A stretch of 64,000 nucleotides of DNA from Cryptomeria japonica (lineage: Eukaryota > Streptophyta > Pinopsida > Cupressales > Cupressaceae). The stretch covers positions 836,182,136 through 836,246,135 of the forward strand of contig NC_081411.1 in the NCBI RefSeq assembly GCF_030272615.1, read 5' to 3'. Shown here piece after piece: positions 23,090-33,080 of the stretch (positions are counted from its first letter, which is position 1; the number at the start of each line of letters is the position of its first letter). Under the pieces are notes generated by a model. It searched no databases. It was not told where the DNA came from and saw only the letters and a program-made list of their open reading frames with translations. A program made the translations under genes and the position numbers.

Positions 23090-24865
23090 CATTGATGATG
23101 TCTTGTATGCTAAAGAATTCAAGTAGAATGATCTGGTAGAGATTGTTAATCCAGATGTTGCGACTACCGGTGAAGAGGTGTAGGAACCTAAAAATCAGAA
23201 TAACTAGAAGACTCTGAGGTATGTAAGATTATGTCGTTCTAAAAAATCAAATCATTGGTGATAAAAGTAAAGGCGTAATGACTAGAAGAAGCCTGGCTAC
23301 TAAAGAGGTATGTTTTATTTCCAAAATTGAACCTAAAGATGTTGTTGAAGCTTGGAAAGATGAAAATTAGATGAAGGCTATGGAAGAATAATTGAATCAG
23401 ATTGAAAAGAATGACACATGGGAGCTTGTACCTAGACCTAAAGACAAAAATGTGATTGGTACTAAATGGGTATTCAAGAACAAATTTAATGAAGATGGTA
23501 AAGTTGTTAGAAACAAAGCAATGCTGGTATGCAAAGGATATTCATAGAAAGAAGGAATTGATTATGAGGAGAGTTTTGCTCGGGTAGCTAGACTTGAAGT
23601 TGTTAGACTATTGCTTTCATATTCCGCCTATACGAATTTCAAGGTATATCAGATGGATGTCAAGTTAGCCTTTTTGAATGGTGATCTTGAGGAAAAAGTC
23701 TACATTGAGCAACCTAATGGATTTTCATTATCAGATGATGGAGACATGGTATGCAAACTGAAGAAATCTCTTTATGGATTGAAACAAGCCCTTAGAGCTT
23801 GGTATGCTAGATTGGACAAGTATTTGTTGAAATTAGGATTAAATAAAGGTACTGTCGATAGTAATCTATATTTCAAGATTGAGAATCATAACATTTTGAT
23901 TGTTGAAGTTTTTGTTGATGACATAATCTTTGGAGGAGATGATAACTTGAGCATGAAGTTTGTCGGTGATATATAGAAATATTTTGAGATGTCTATGATA
24001 GGAGAGATGAAAGTTTTCTTAGGTTTGTAGATTTCACAGATTGGAAAAGATATTTTTATATCTCAAACTAAATATGTGAAGAAATTGCTGAAGAAGATTG
24101 GGTTAGAAGATTCTAAATCGAATGGAACTCCTATGGCGACTGGCTGCAAATTATCTAAAAATGATGAATCTCTGAAAGCTAATCATACCTTGTATAGATT
24201 TATGGTTGGTGGACTGCTATACCTAACTCAAACTAGACCTCACATTATGTATGTTGTGTGCATAAACTACTAGATATCAAGCTAATCCAAAAGAGAGTCA
24301 TGTCATTGTTGTAAAGAGGATATTCAGACAACTGAAAGGAACTGTGGATTATGATTTGTGATATCCGAAGAATGATGATTTCATGTTATGTGCTTATACT
24401 AATGTTGATTGGGCTGGTGATGTTGATGACCAAAAGAGTACCTTTGGTGGTGCATTCTTTTTGGGTAATGAATTGGTTTCATGGGCAAGTAAGAAACAAG
24501 ATTTGGTTTCCCTATCTACTTCTAAACCTGAGTACATTATTGTTGCGAGTAATTGCACTCAGGTAGTTTGGATGAAGAAAACGTTGAAGAATATTAGAGT
24601 TATCTATGATGATCCTACTATCATATACTGTGATGATTTCAATACTATTAATATGTCAAAGAACCCAGTGCAACATTCAAAGACTAAACATGTATCAATC
24701 AAGTATCCTTTCTTGAAAGAAAAAGTCAATGAAGAGGAAGTGAAGCTAGAATATGTGTCTACAAAGAAAAACATTGCTGATATTTTTACTAAGCCTTTGC
24801 CTACAGACACATTTGTCTATTTGAGAGACAAGTCAGGGGTATCTACCCCTCTTGATGCAAACTAG
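23090..24865 (+). pseudogene. Cop-A reverse transcriptase and RNase H; integrase missing
   Basis: Only a few hundred bases separate the protease from RT, so the integrase and its zinc-binding region are deleted. RT reads GTKWVFKNKFNEDGKVVRNK, then [36 protein letters not shown], and the active site [14 protein letters not shown]. RNase H follows with VDWAGDVDDQKSTFGG, CDDFNTINMSKNP and NIADIFTKPLP, and ends SGVSTPLDAN then a stop at 24863. Stops interrupt it at several points (for example 23974, 24028, 24271). In a full element this enzyme makes cDNA; this copy could move only with help, if at all. Confidence 0.88.
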
Positions 24866-25193
24866 ATGCATTGATTTGCATCAATCCGGTAAGATTCACA
24901 GTCTTATCTTTATTGTTCGGATTGGTGAGTTTATGTTGCTCCTCTAGTGGAGTAGTTGGTTTGTGGTTGGACTGGTTATATGTTTTAGGGGGAGAGATAC
25001 ATGATTTGTTTAAAGGGGTGAGCTTGGTTTTCTATTTTGAAGACCTTTGCCATTCATGTCAAAGGGGGAGAGAAGCATGTGAAAAACTGTTTTATCTGCC
25101 TGATCTTAAGGGGAGTTTGTTGGAGATGTTTTCTTTTTTTGCATTGATTGTTTTTCACATTCATATGTTGCCATCAATGCCAAAGGGGAAGAT
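24866..25193 (+). other. Cop-A 3' untranslated part and polypurine tract
   Basis: Non-coding, with several GGGGGAGA-type purine runs. The last, CAAAGGGGAAGAT at 25181-25193, abuts the 3' LTR start TGTTGGATATTG and is the likely polypurine tract. Confidence 0.75.
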
Positions 25194-25672
25194 TGTTGGA
25201 TATTGTTGCTGCTAGGATATGTTGTTGTCATTGATGTCAACATATTCTTGTGATTTATTGCTCCGATGATTACATATTGATTTAATGAGATCATGGTTTG
25301 GTGTATGGAGTATTTATAGCATCATGATATCCTTCTGTATTGGTTTCAGTGATCCGAGAAGCTTAATTGATCATATCATATTATCCAATTTGTAGTTTGG
25401 TTTTCCCGATCAGTTCTTTATAGAGTTTGGTATTTCCTCTGGTATATTCCGCTGTGATTAGATCTTAAGCTAAGATTTTGGGAGATTGTTTGGGATGTTC
25501 TTGTGTATCTTCATTTGAGATGGTTTGTGATTTGGTTCTCCATAGGTTATCTTTATTTGTGATAGTTGTTGTTATTTAAGTATTCTTGAGGTTCAGATGT
25601 TGATCGATGAAGATTTGATAAGTGGTGTTGGTATGGCTGTTAGTGATGATTCTAATGTTCTTGCTGGTGTTT

Positions 25673-26861
25673 AGGTGGCTGCAAGAAGTTGAGTCCCACT
25701 TTTGGGCAAAAAGTGGAAGTGTTTTATTTGTTTTTCAAATTTTTTGTCGATTGATGTCAAAATTTGATGCATTTAGAGATTGAATCTCAAAAAACTTCAG
25801 TAATAGAAAATGTAGTGCTCGGAGTCTACTTTTCAAATATGTAATTTATTTTAATACCCACATGGTAGAAATCACATTTTAGTAGGCATGTTTAAAAACC
25901 AGTTTTTCAAAATGCCTGTTTCAGGACCATACCACACATGTGTATGACCACCCTTTTTTGATGCAAATGAATGAATTTTTGCAAATCCTTCTAGGAAACG
26001 ATACCTAAGACACCAAATATTGATGAGAATATTTTTTCTTATTTTTTTATTGAATATATTTTTTTTATTAATTTTTAACTGACAATAAAGTATATTTTAA
26101 AAACATGGGGTGTACGGACACCATAATTTGATGAAAATTTCATATTTTTCATTTTTTTTTTAATATTCAAAAGAATTGTATGTGGATTAATGTCATATAA
26201 TTTATTTTTCTAAAATCCTAAAAACAAAAAAGTTATTAAAGGTTTAGTGAACCTTGGTATTTTAGGTTTAGGTTCCACTTTTGATTAATAAATAATACAA
26301 AAATAGTAAAAATAATCTTATCACTATGAAATTTACATTTTTGAAATCAAGACGCTGAAAACTCTAATAGGTTTTCGTTTCATCAAAAAATTCAATTAGA
26401 AAGGCCCTCAAAAAATTAGGCTAAGGTAGAAATCTGATATCGTTTTACCTTAGTTATTTTTTTGGAGGTCCAAACATAGGCTCGGTGGGACCAAGCCTAT
26501 CTCGAAGGAAAAAACAATGCTAAGGTTTGTTTCCCATCCCTAATTTTAATAAACAGGCACCTGTTTTGCTTTGTACGGTTGAAAACGAAACGAGCGCCTA
26601 TTTTTAAAAACGGGCGCCCGATTCTAAAATGGGCACCCGAATATTTGAAAAAAAACGGGCACCCGTTTAGCTTTAGGCACCCAAACCAAAATAGATGCAC
26701 GTTTCCGAAAAAACGTGTGCCTATTTTTGAATGGCTCGAGCACCCGAAGCAAAATAGGTGCCCGATTTGTAAAAATCGGGCACCTGTTTCTAGCGGGCTC
26801 TTTTCCCAACCCACAGACTTCCGCGGAATTGGGACCCAACTTTGTGCATTTACCCGTAAAT
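25673..26861. mobile_element. Non-coding insertion in the Cop-A 3' LTR, TIR-like ends
   Basis: The LTR match stops after CTGGTGTTT at 25672 and resumes with CCTAATTATTTCC at 26862, so 1.19 kb is extra. Near the left end is GCAAGAAGTTGAGTCCCA (25681-25698); near the right end the minus strand has GCACAAAGTTGGGTCCCA (26848-26831), a rough terminal inverted repeat. No clear target duplication. Inside is a cluster of GGGCACCCG-type palindromes (26580-26810). No coding sequence. It may be a non-autonomous DNA transposon of unknown superfamily. Confidence 0.5.
26580..26810. repeat. Cluster of GGGCACCCG palindromic words
   Basis: At least eight copies of GGGCGCCCG, GGGCACCCG, GGCACCCG or the complement CGGGTGCC occur within 230 bases, separated by AAAA/TTTT runs. 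Adjacent copies can pair with each other. The surrounding 1 kb is AT-rich, so the cluster stands out. Confidence 0.75.
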
Positions 26862-27704
26862 CCTAATTATTTCCTATTTGTTTTGATGATCCACATTGAT
26901 TGTTGTGCAAGTTTTTGGTGGTTTTAATGATCCGGTGTTGTTCTTCGTGTTATGCGGTATTCTTGGTGGTATAGCATGTTGCGGTTGATCTTGGCAAGAT
27001 TTCCGATGGTGTTGCATGTTTGCAGATTTGATTTAGGTCCATTTTATGTCATGTATATCATTTTATTAGTCCGGTGGTCAATCTTTGTATCGTGTGATGT
27101 AATTTTATAATTGTGAGATGAGGGTTTAGTTGACCTTGTAGTCAAGGTTGATAAATTCATGTAACTTGTGTGATGATGTGATGTCTGCATTATCAGAGAG
27201 AGGTGTATAAGCGAATAATGGAATTCATCCTTCGATAGTGTGTTTGAGAAGAGTTTTGGAGGGTTGCAAAGAAGGCATATGTGCTTAACTGGAACTATCA
27301 TCAGGCAATAGCAGATGATATTATTACAGTTCATTCCTTCTAGATTGTAGTTTGTATCTTGTTGTAAGTCATCGAGACTTCCTTGAGGGTTGTAGCCTTC
27401 CGGGTTATTATATTTTGAGCAATGAGTTCTAGGAAATGAGCCTGAATACAGGTGCATTCCCCATTGTAATATTTACACATACTGCTGCAGAGTATCATCT
27501 TATTGTGGGTAGGTTCCCACCATGGCTTTTCCCTTAACCGGATTTTCCATGTCAAAATCTTGGTGTTGTGTGTTGTGCTATCAGCTTACATATCTTTGTT
27601 GTTGTTATAATTTATCTGATTTGCATTTAAGGTTAAGTTTGATAATCCAGTGAAAATTGATTCACCCCCCCTCTCTCAGTTTTCCTTCATTATTGTTGCC
27701 AACA

Positions 27705-28400
27705 GTTCTTTGGGCCTATAACCCTACAAATAACTACCAGATGCTCCATTAGTCTTCTATCAATCGATACATCTTTTGAAACATAAATAGTTTGGAAAAC
27801 CTTATGATCCATTTTATCACAAAAAATTTCCTCCTTTGATACAGATTTTTCACCATTATTATCTTCCTTCACCTTGTTCTACAACTCCTCCATCTTCGCC
27901 CCCCTACCTTTAACCTCTCATTATTTATTATATATTTATAGCATATAAAATAACAAAAATTAAATGTAATCTAATATTATTTATTATATATTTATAACAT
28001 ATTAAACAATTAATTTCAATTTAAATACTTAAATAAAATTTAATTAATTAAAAATAATAATTTTGACCATCTTTTGACCCCTTTTCCCTCTATAATTATG
28101 GGGAAAATAATATTTTTATATAATTATTTAAACAAATAATTATGAAGAAAACAATATTCTTATATAATTATTTAAAAAATAAATAGAACCTTTATATTAA
28201 TTTTGACCCTCTTAATTTAACCATTTAAAAAATAAAATTTAAAATTTGTATCTTCAAATTCAAATTTTAAAAATAAAATTCAAAGTTTGTATCTTGAAAT
28301 TCAAAATTTGAATGCATAGATAAAATTTAGTTATTATTTTTTAATTGGCCATCTTTAAACTTTTATTATTTATTATATATTTAACTTTTTACATATAATA
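27705..28400. other. Pre-insertion flank and AT-rich repeat, left of WDR12
   Basis: 27705-27900 may be the end of an older coding fragment on the minus strand (about 60 codons, unrecognised). From 27915 on, the words TTATTATTTATTATATATTTATAAC and ATTTAAAAAATAAAATTTAAAA recur. The block 28214-28390 closely matches 30195-30330 on the other side of the WDR12 gene in the same orientation. Confidence 0.6.
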
Positions 28401-28765
28401 TGGGATTTTACCAAATGAGAATTCTGTAAACGCATGTTTTATAACCATAAAAAGCACACTAAAAGTGGCCTTAGGATGCCACTCATAAATGATGAAGCAG
28501 CAATTGATAAGTAACTCGATAAATGTTTTAACGTAGACCTGCTTGGAACCCTAAGCACTCCTAACCAAAAATAACGGCCAACATCAAAGGCAGCCTGAGA
28601 AACCTTGAAAACAATTCATTTTGTGCCAAGGCCTATCACAAGAAGAAAATGAAGTCCCAACTATGGCACTGTAACTTCTTTTGATTCTCATAACTGTAAA
28701 ATATCATTTCGAGTTGCAAGCTCCCTATGGCTAACGACTAACTCATTGAAAAAAGACTCAAAATA

Positions 28766-30094
28766 TCATCTAATGTTGAGGTTTGAAAATATCTGCAACT
28801 TTGATTCAGCGCCACCGCTAACTATACGGTCTCCTTTCCACCAGTCTGCACATAGAACCTTATCTGTATGTGCTTCTAGCGTGGCTAATGGAACCTTGCT
28901 TCTTATATCCCACAGCTTTACTGTCCCATCATACGATGCTGAGATCAAATGATGCTTGGACTCCGCATGCCACTTGCATGCTGAGATCCAAGATTTGTGT
29001 GATGACAATTGAAGAATAGGCTTAAGAGACCCTGGCAAACGAGGATCCCATATTCTAAGAACACTATCAGCCCCAGCTGCAGCAATTAGTGCGGAGTTTT
29101 CCCCACCAATACTTAAACAAAGAAGCACTTTACCACAACTCAGAGTGTTTGCATTGACCCCAGTTTCAACAACCCAGCTCCTAACTGAATGGTCCCAGGA
29201 AGCAGAATAAATTGTATCCTTTCCAAACCACACAACTGAAGAAACACATTGTGTATGTCCTTCCAATGTCTTTGATGCTTCAATCTGAGAATCAAGCTGC
29301 TTTGTTGGAATCGCTGCATCTTCCAATTTTCTCTTCTTCAGCAAACCGCCATTGCTTTCAATATCCAACTCTCCAGAAACTTGCCATATTTTGATTGAGC
29401 AGTCCCAAGAACCTGAGCAAATCAAATTCCCATTTGGGCTTGCTGAAACAGTCTGAACAGAGTTAGTATGACCTCTCAACAATTTGCAAGGCCTGACCAT
29501 TTTCACATCTGTTGTGTGCTCATTGGGGATGAACTGCCAGAGTCGTAGAGTCCGATCCTTTGAGGCAGTAGCTAGGTTTAGAGAGTTCAGATTATAATCT
29601 TGTATTTTCACAAAAGCAGCAGAAGTGATAGCATCTCTGTGTCCCTCCAAAACATGCGTACATGATCCATCTGCTTTCCATATCCTTCCTATGTTATCAT
29701 ACGAGACACTAAATATGAAGCTGGAACAAGAACCATCAACTGCACTGACCCAATCTTTATGTAAAAGGGGCTCTTCCTTATTAGGAGGAACCACTGCTAG
29801 TATATATTCTATATTAAGAATTTTTTCCGCAGAAATGTTCTTGATGAGCAGCAGCTTTTCAAGAGATGTTCGAACCAATTCCCCTTCAACAAGAAAATCA
29901 AATCGCTGAGGTTTTTCATGGCCAAGAATGGTATTGATGACTTCTGAGAGGCCATATCTGGTGAGATTGGCAGGAACAACGAAGGATGTGGATGGAACTT
30001 TTGATTCAGGCGGCAGTTTTGTTGTGAATCGAACCTGCACCTGCCGAGATTCTTCCTTATTCTGCTCGGAACCATTTTCTTGTGCTGTGTCCAT
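28766..30094 (-). CDS. WDR12: WDR12/Ytm1-type ribosome biogenesis protein, intronless
   Basis: An intact frame of 442 codons. The start is the ATG at 30094 (MDTAQENGSEQN); the frame is open further up but begins only with a GTG. Residues 15-95 form an NLE domain (VQVRFTTKLPPE, TRYGLSEVINTIL, FDFLVEGELVRTSLEKLL). Then come seven WD repeats, with signatures such as SKDRTLRLWQF, GSWDCSIKIWQV, SASWDHSVRSW, VLRIWDPR and SASYDGTVKLWDIR, ending at GGAESKLQIF. WDR12/Ytm1 works in the nucleolus with PES1/Nop7 and BOP1/Erb1 (PeBoW complex) in 27S pre-rRNA processing and 60S assembly; the NLE domain is the site that the AAA protein MDN1/Rea1 pulls on. A Lys-Arg-Lys patch between repeats 3 and 4 (KKRKLEDA) may be a nuclear signal. 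The coding region has no intron. The length is near that of plant relatives. Similar AT-rich repeats flank it on both sides. Confidence 0.93.
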   Translation of the reverse strand: MDTAQENGSEQNKEESRQVQVRFTTKLPPESKVPSTSFVVPANLTRYGLSEVINTILGHEKPQRFDFLVEGELVRTSLEKLLLIKNISAEKILNIEYILAVVPPNKEEPLLHKDWVSAVDGSCSSFIFSVSYDNIGRIWKADGSCTHVLEGHRDAITSAAFVKIQDYNLNSLNLATASKDRTLRLWQFIPNEHTTDVKMVRPCKLLRGHTNSVQTVSASPNGNLICSGSWDCSIKIWQVSGELDIESNGGLLKKRKLEDAAIPTKQLDSQIEASKTLEGHTQCVSSVVWFGKDTIYSASWDHSVRSWVVETGVNANTLSCGKVLLCLSIGGENSALIAAAGADSVLRIWDPRLPGSLKPILQLSSHKSWISACKWHAESKHHLISASYDGTVKLWDIRSKVPLATLEAHTDKVLCADWWKGDRIVSGGAESKLQIFSNLNIR

Positions 30095-31246
30095 ACTTTG
30101 AGAAACTAATAATTTTGAGCTTAAACCCTGGATAAAAAGGATACCCACATTACAGTTTAGGGGTTCGGGGGTTTAAGATTATAGCCGCTATTATATATTT
30201 AATTTAATCATTTAAAAAATAAAATTTAAAAATTGTATCTTCAAATTCAAAATTTGAATGTATGTAGATACAATTTAATTTTAATTATTTTAAATTGACC
30301 ACCTTTAATCTCTTATTATTTATTATATATTTATAACATATAAAAATAATAAAACTTCATTTAATCTAATTGAATTTCAATTTGAATGCATAGATACAAT
30401 TAATTTTGAGCACTTTTGACCCCTTTCATATTTATGAATATAATTTAAACAAATAATTAAAACAATGTTTATGTATAATTATTTAAACAAATAATCTTTT
30501 ATTATCAATTATAAATAAAAAAATTAACCATATTAACCTCTTCTTATTTATTATATATTTGCAACATATAAAAATAATAAAACTTTAATTTAACTTAATT
30601 AAATTTCAATCTAATTAACTCCTCACTGCTGAATTTAACTTAGACTCTCAATTATTGCTTCTATTAAGCTCTTATTATTTATTATATCTTTATAACATAT
30701 AAAAACAATAAAAATTCAATTTAATTTTATTAAATTTCAATTTAATTTTATTAAATTTCAATTTAATCGCAAAGGCTTTGTTTATTTATGACTTCCTTAG
30801 CTAGCTCCTCTCAATTTCATTTTCACTATAATAGAACTTTCATTTCTTCTCCTCTCAATCTAATTATTTTGACTTCCTTGGTTAACTCTTCTCAATTTCA
30901 TTTCACAATAATATAACTTTTATTTCTTTTCCTCTCAATCTCATTATTTTGACTTCCTTGGTTAACTCCTATTAAACAAATATTTATGAAGAAAATAATG
31001 TTTCTGTATAATAATTCAAACAAATAATCTTTTGTTATCAATTTTAAATAAAATTTTTAACCATCTTAACCTCTTCTTATTTATTATATGTTTGCAACAT
31101 ATAAAAATAATAAAACTTCAATTTAGCCTAATTAAATTTCAATCTAATTAATGAGTTTAACTTAAACTCTTAGTTATTGCTTCTATTAAACTCTTCTTAT
31201 TTATTATATCTTTATAACATATAAAAAACAATAAAACTTTAATTTA
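30095..31246. other. WDR12 upstream region and AT-rich repeat array
   Basis: 30095-30185 is the likely 5' leader and promoter of the WDR12 gene. From about 30190 the AT-rich repeat returns, with TTATTATTTATTATATATTTATAAC words near 30310, 30540, 30670, 31075 and 31195. Two partial copies of the 80-bp repeat (AACTCCTCTCAATTTCATTT) lie at 30800-30970. No coding content. Confidence 0.7.
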
Positions 31247-31252
31247 AGGCTC

Positions 31253-31820
31253 ATGAATGGGCTTCATCGGGTGAATCTGATTAGTAATAGCCAAGGGAAG
31301 GAAGTTTGGTGTAAGTCGGAGGATGGATGGATAAAAATAAATTTTGATGGGGCTTCAAAGGGCAACCTAGGACCCTCAGGTATAGGATTTGGGGTGCGGG
31401 ATTTTCATGGGAATGTTTTGGCAATTAGAGCTTGAGAAACAAATTGATGATGAGATGAATAATATAGCGGAGGCATTGATGACACTAAATGCAATTCGGT
31501 TTGGTAAGAAACTGGGTTTCTCCAAATTGCACCTAGAACGAGATTCATTAATCATAGTGAATGCTATTTTGGCGGGTGCAACACAATTGTGACATTTACA
31601 GAAAGTGATATAAACTATTAGAGGTGAGTTGGCATCAGTACAGGATTATCGAGTTAGACATGTAAGGCGTTTTGCAAATGATGTGGCAGACAACCTGTCA
31701 AAATGGCTAGTTAGCTTTGAGGTGGTTAGGGAAGTACGAGTTGCAGATTTCCATATCATTCTCTTTGATGATTTTTGGGATGACACTAGGACTAATGATA
31801 ACGATATTAATGAGTATTGA
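31253..31820 (+). pseudogene. LINE ORF2 RNase H domain
   Basis: It opens with GWIKINFDGASKGNLGPSGIG, the plant-LINE RNase H start with the first catalytic Asp. A frameshift near 31430 moves it to the next frame, where NNIAEALMTLNAI (Glu), LHLERDSLIIVNAI (Asp) and HVRRFANDVADNLS (final Asp) follow. So all four catalytic acids are visible across two frames. One stop near 31590 interrupts it. It ends at 31818-31820. RNase H would remove RNA from cDNA hybrids in the LINE life cycle. Confidence 0.88.
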
Positions 31821-33059
31821 GTAAGGGTATTGATTGATGTGACTTGGCTTGTGGGAGTGACCGTGTCATTCTTAGATTGGCTGTAGCAATCTTAGGTGGT
31901 GGAGGCATTATGGAAGCGAATTTTCATTTGTATACTGACAAACCTCAAGTTTTTTTTTTTTGGGTTAGCGATGCTCCTAAGAATGAAGAATTTGTTCAAA
32001 GTGAAATATTATGAGTTCATAAGGTTGATGGAGATGTTATTGGGGGAAGTGTTTATGGTTTCTAACCATAGGTTTCGTTCGAATATGGATATTGTTACCA
32101 TGGTGGTTGATTGGGATTGAAATTGGGGGATATTACTAGTAATGTGCAGTGGGTTGTGAGGTCTATCGTTGAGGATGAATGGTTGGTGGGCTTGAATTTT
32201 GTGCTCGAATGGGTAATTCTTGGTGCAAGCTTTGATGTCAGTGAGGGGTTTGAGGACCCTATGTTGGCGGAATTGTACAAGCTTGTACCTTTCATGCGCT
32301 AGTCGACAAACTTCAACTGTGATGAATGACAAGCAAAGGCCCTCATTTCATGGGATTCTTTGAAGAATATTCTATGGAAGAGGGAGGCTCTCGAAGGGGG
32401 TGTGTTCGTGGTAGAAAATGGTGAGGGTGGTGACAATGGAGGGAGGTGGGAAAGTGGGAAAGGAAATGATGAGGGAGGAAGCCAAAGATGCTGTGAGTGG
32501 TGGAATGGTGGGGGAGGTTCGATAATGTTTCTTTTTTTTCCCTCTTGACTATCAGGAAAGCTTTTTTTTCAAAAGAATGTTTGTTTTCTCTGGTGTCTAT
32601 GTTCTTGTATAGGGTTTTTCTAGTCGGGGTTACTCTTGTGACAATTTTGTGGTGGTTTTGGTATGTTTCAAAGGTGTTGGTAGGTGGCCGTCAGGGTTTG
32701 TTTCGAATTGATTGCTCTCTTTTCTTGTTACTATACAATAATTTTGGGACGTGACTGGGTCTGGATTTGATGGTACTTTGGTTTTCCCTCATAGAGTGAC
32801 CATGGTACTGTCATTGTTTGGGTTAGATTTTTAGGGATAAAATTTTGATCTGTTGTTAATGGCAGAATGATATGGTACTATGTATACAGAAAGGGTTTTC
32901 TAGTTTTCAACATCGTGAAGTTTCTTTTAGGTTGATAGGGGAGCAATGAAGATATGGATATGTAAGTTTTGAATCCACAGTAGCTAGATGGAGGTTGGAT
33001 GAATCATCTCTATGTACTTTTTTGATTAAATATTCATAAAATATACTTTTTTACCGATC
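31821..33059 (+). other. LINE 3' part
   Basis: No recognised protein. G-rich purine runs at 32370-32510 (GGTGAGGGTGG and similar) give way to T-rich sequence before the poly(A). Short frames here on both strands look incidental. Confidence 0.6.
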
Positions 33060-33080
33060 AAAAAAAAAAACTTCAATTTA

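Larger units (their letters stand above)
25194..27704 (+). repeat. Cop-A 3' LTR (with an insertion)
   Basis: It starts TGTTGGATATTG and ends TTGCCAACA. It aligns with the split 5' LTR except for the block 25673-26861, which the 5' copy lacks. The net LTR is about 1.3 kb. Confidence 0.9.
31233..33080 (+). mobile_element. 5'-truncated LINE with RNase H, 14-bp target duplication
   Basis: The insert runs from about 31247 to a poly(A) run at 33060-33070. It is flanked by AAAACTTTAATTTA (31233-31246) and AAAACTTCAATTTA (33067-33080), a 14-bp duplication with one difference. The 3' end TTACCGATCAAAAAAA is typical of plant L1-like LINEs. Only the C-terminal RNase H of ORF2 and a 1.2 kb 3' part remain. 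It interrupts the AT-rich repeat array. Confidence 0.88.

Noticed and set aside
26580-26810. CRISPR-like spaced repeats
   Set aside because: The GGGCACCCG words are short, palindromic and irregularly spaced, the host is a plant, and no cas genes occur.
28766-30148. WDR12 start at 30148
   Set aside because: The codon there is GTG and the extra 18 residues look like leader sequence. The ATG at 30094 fits family starts.
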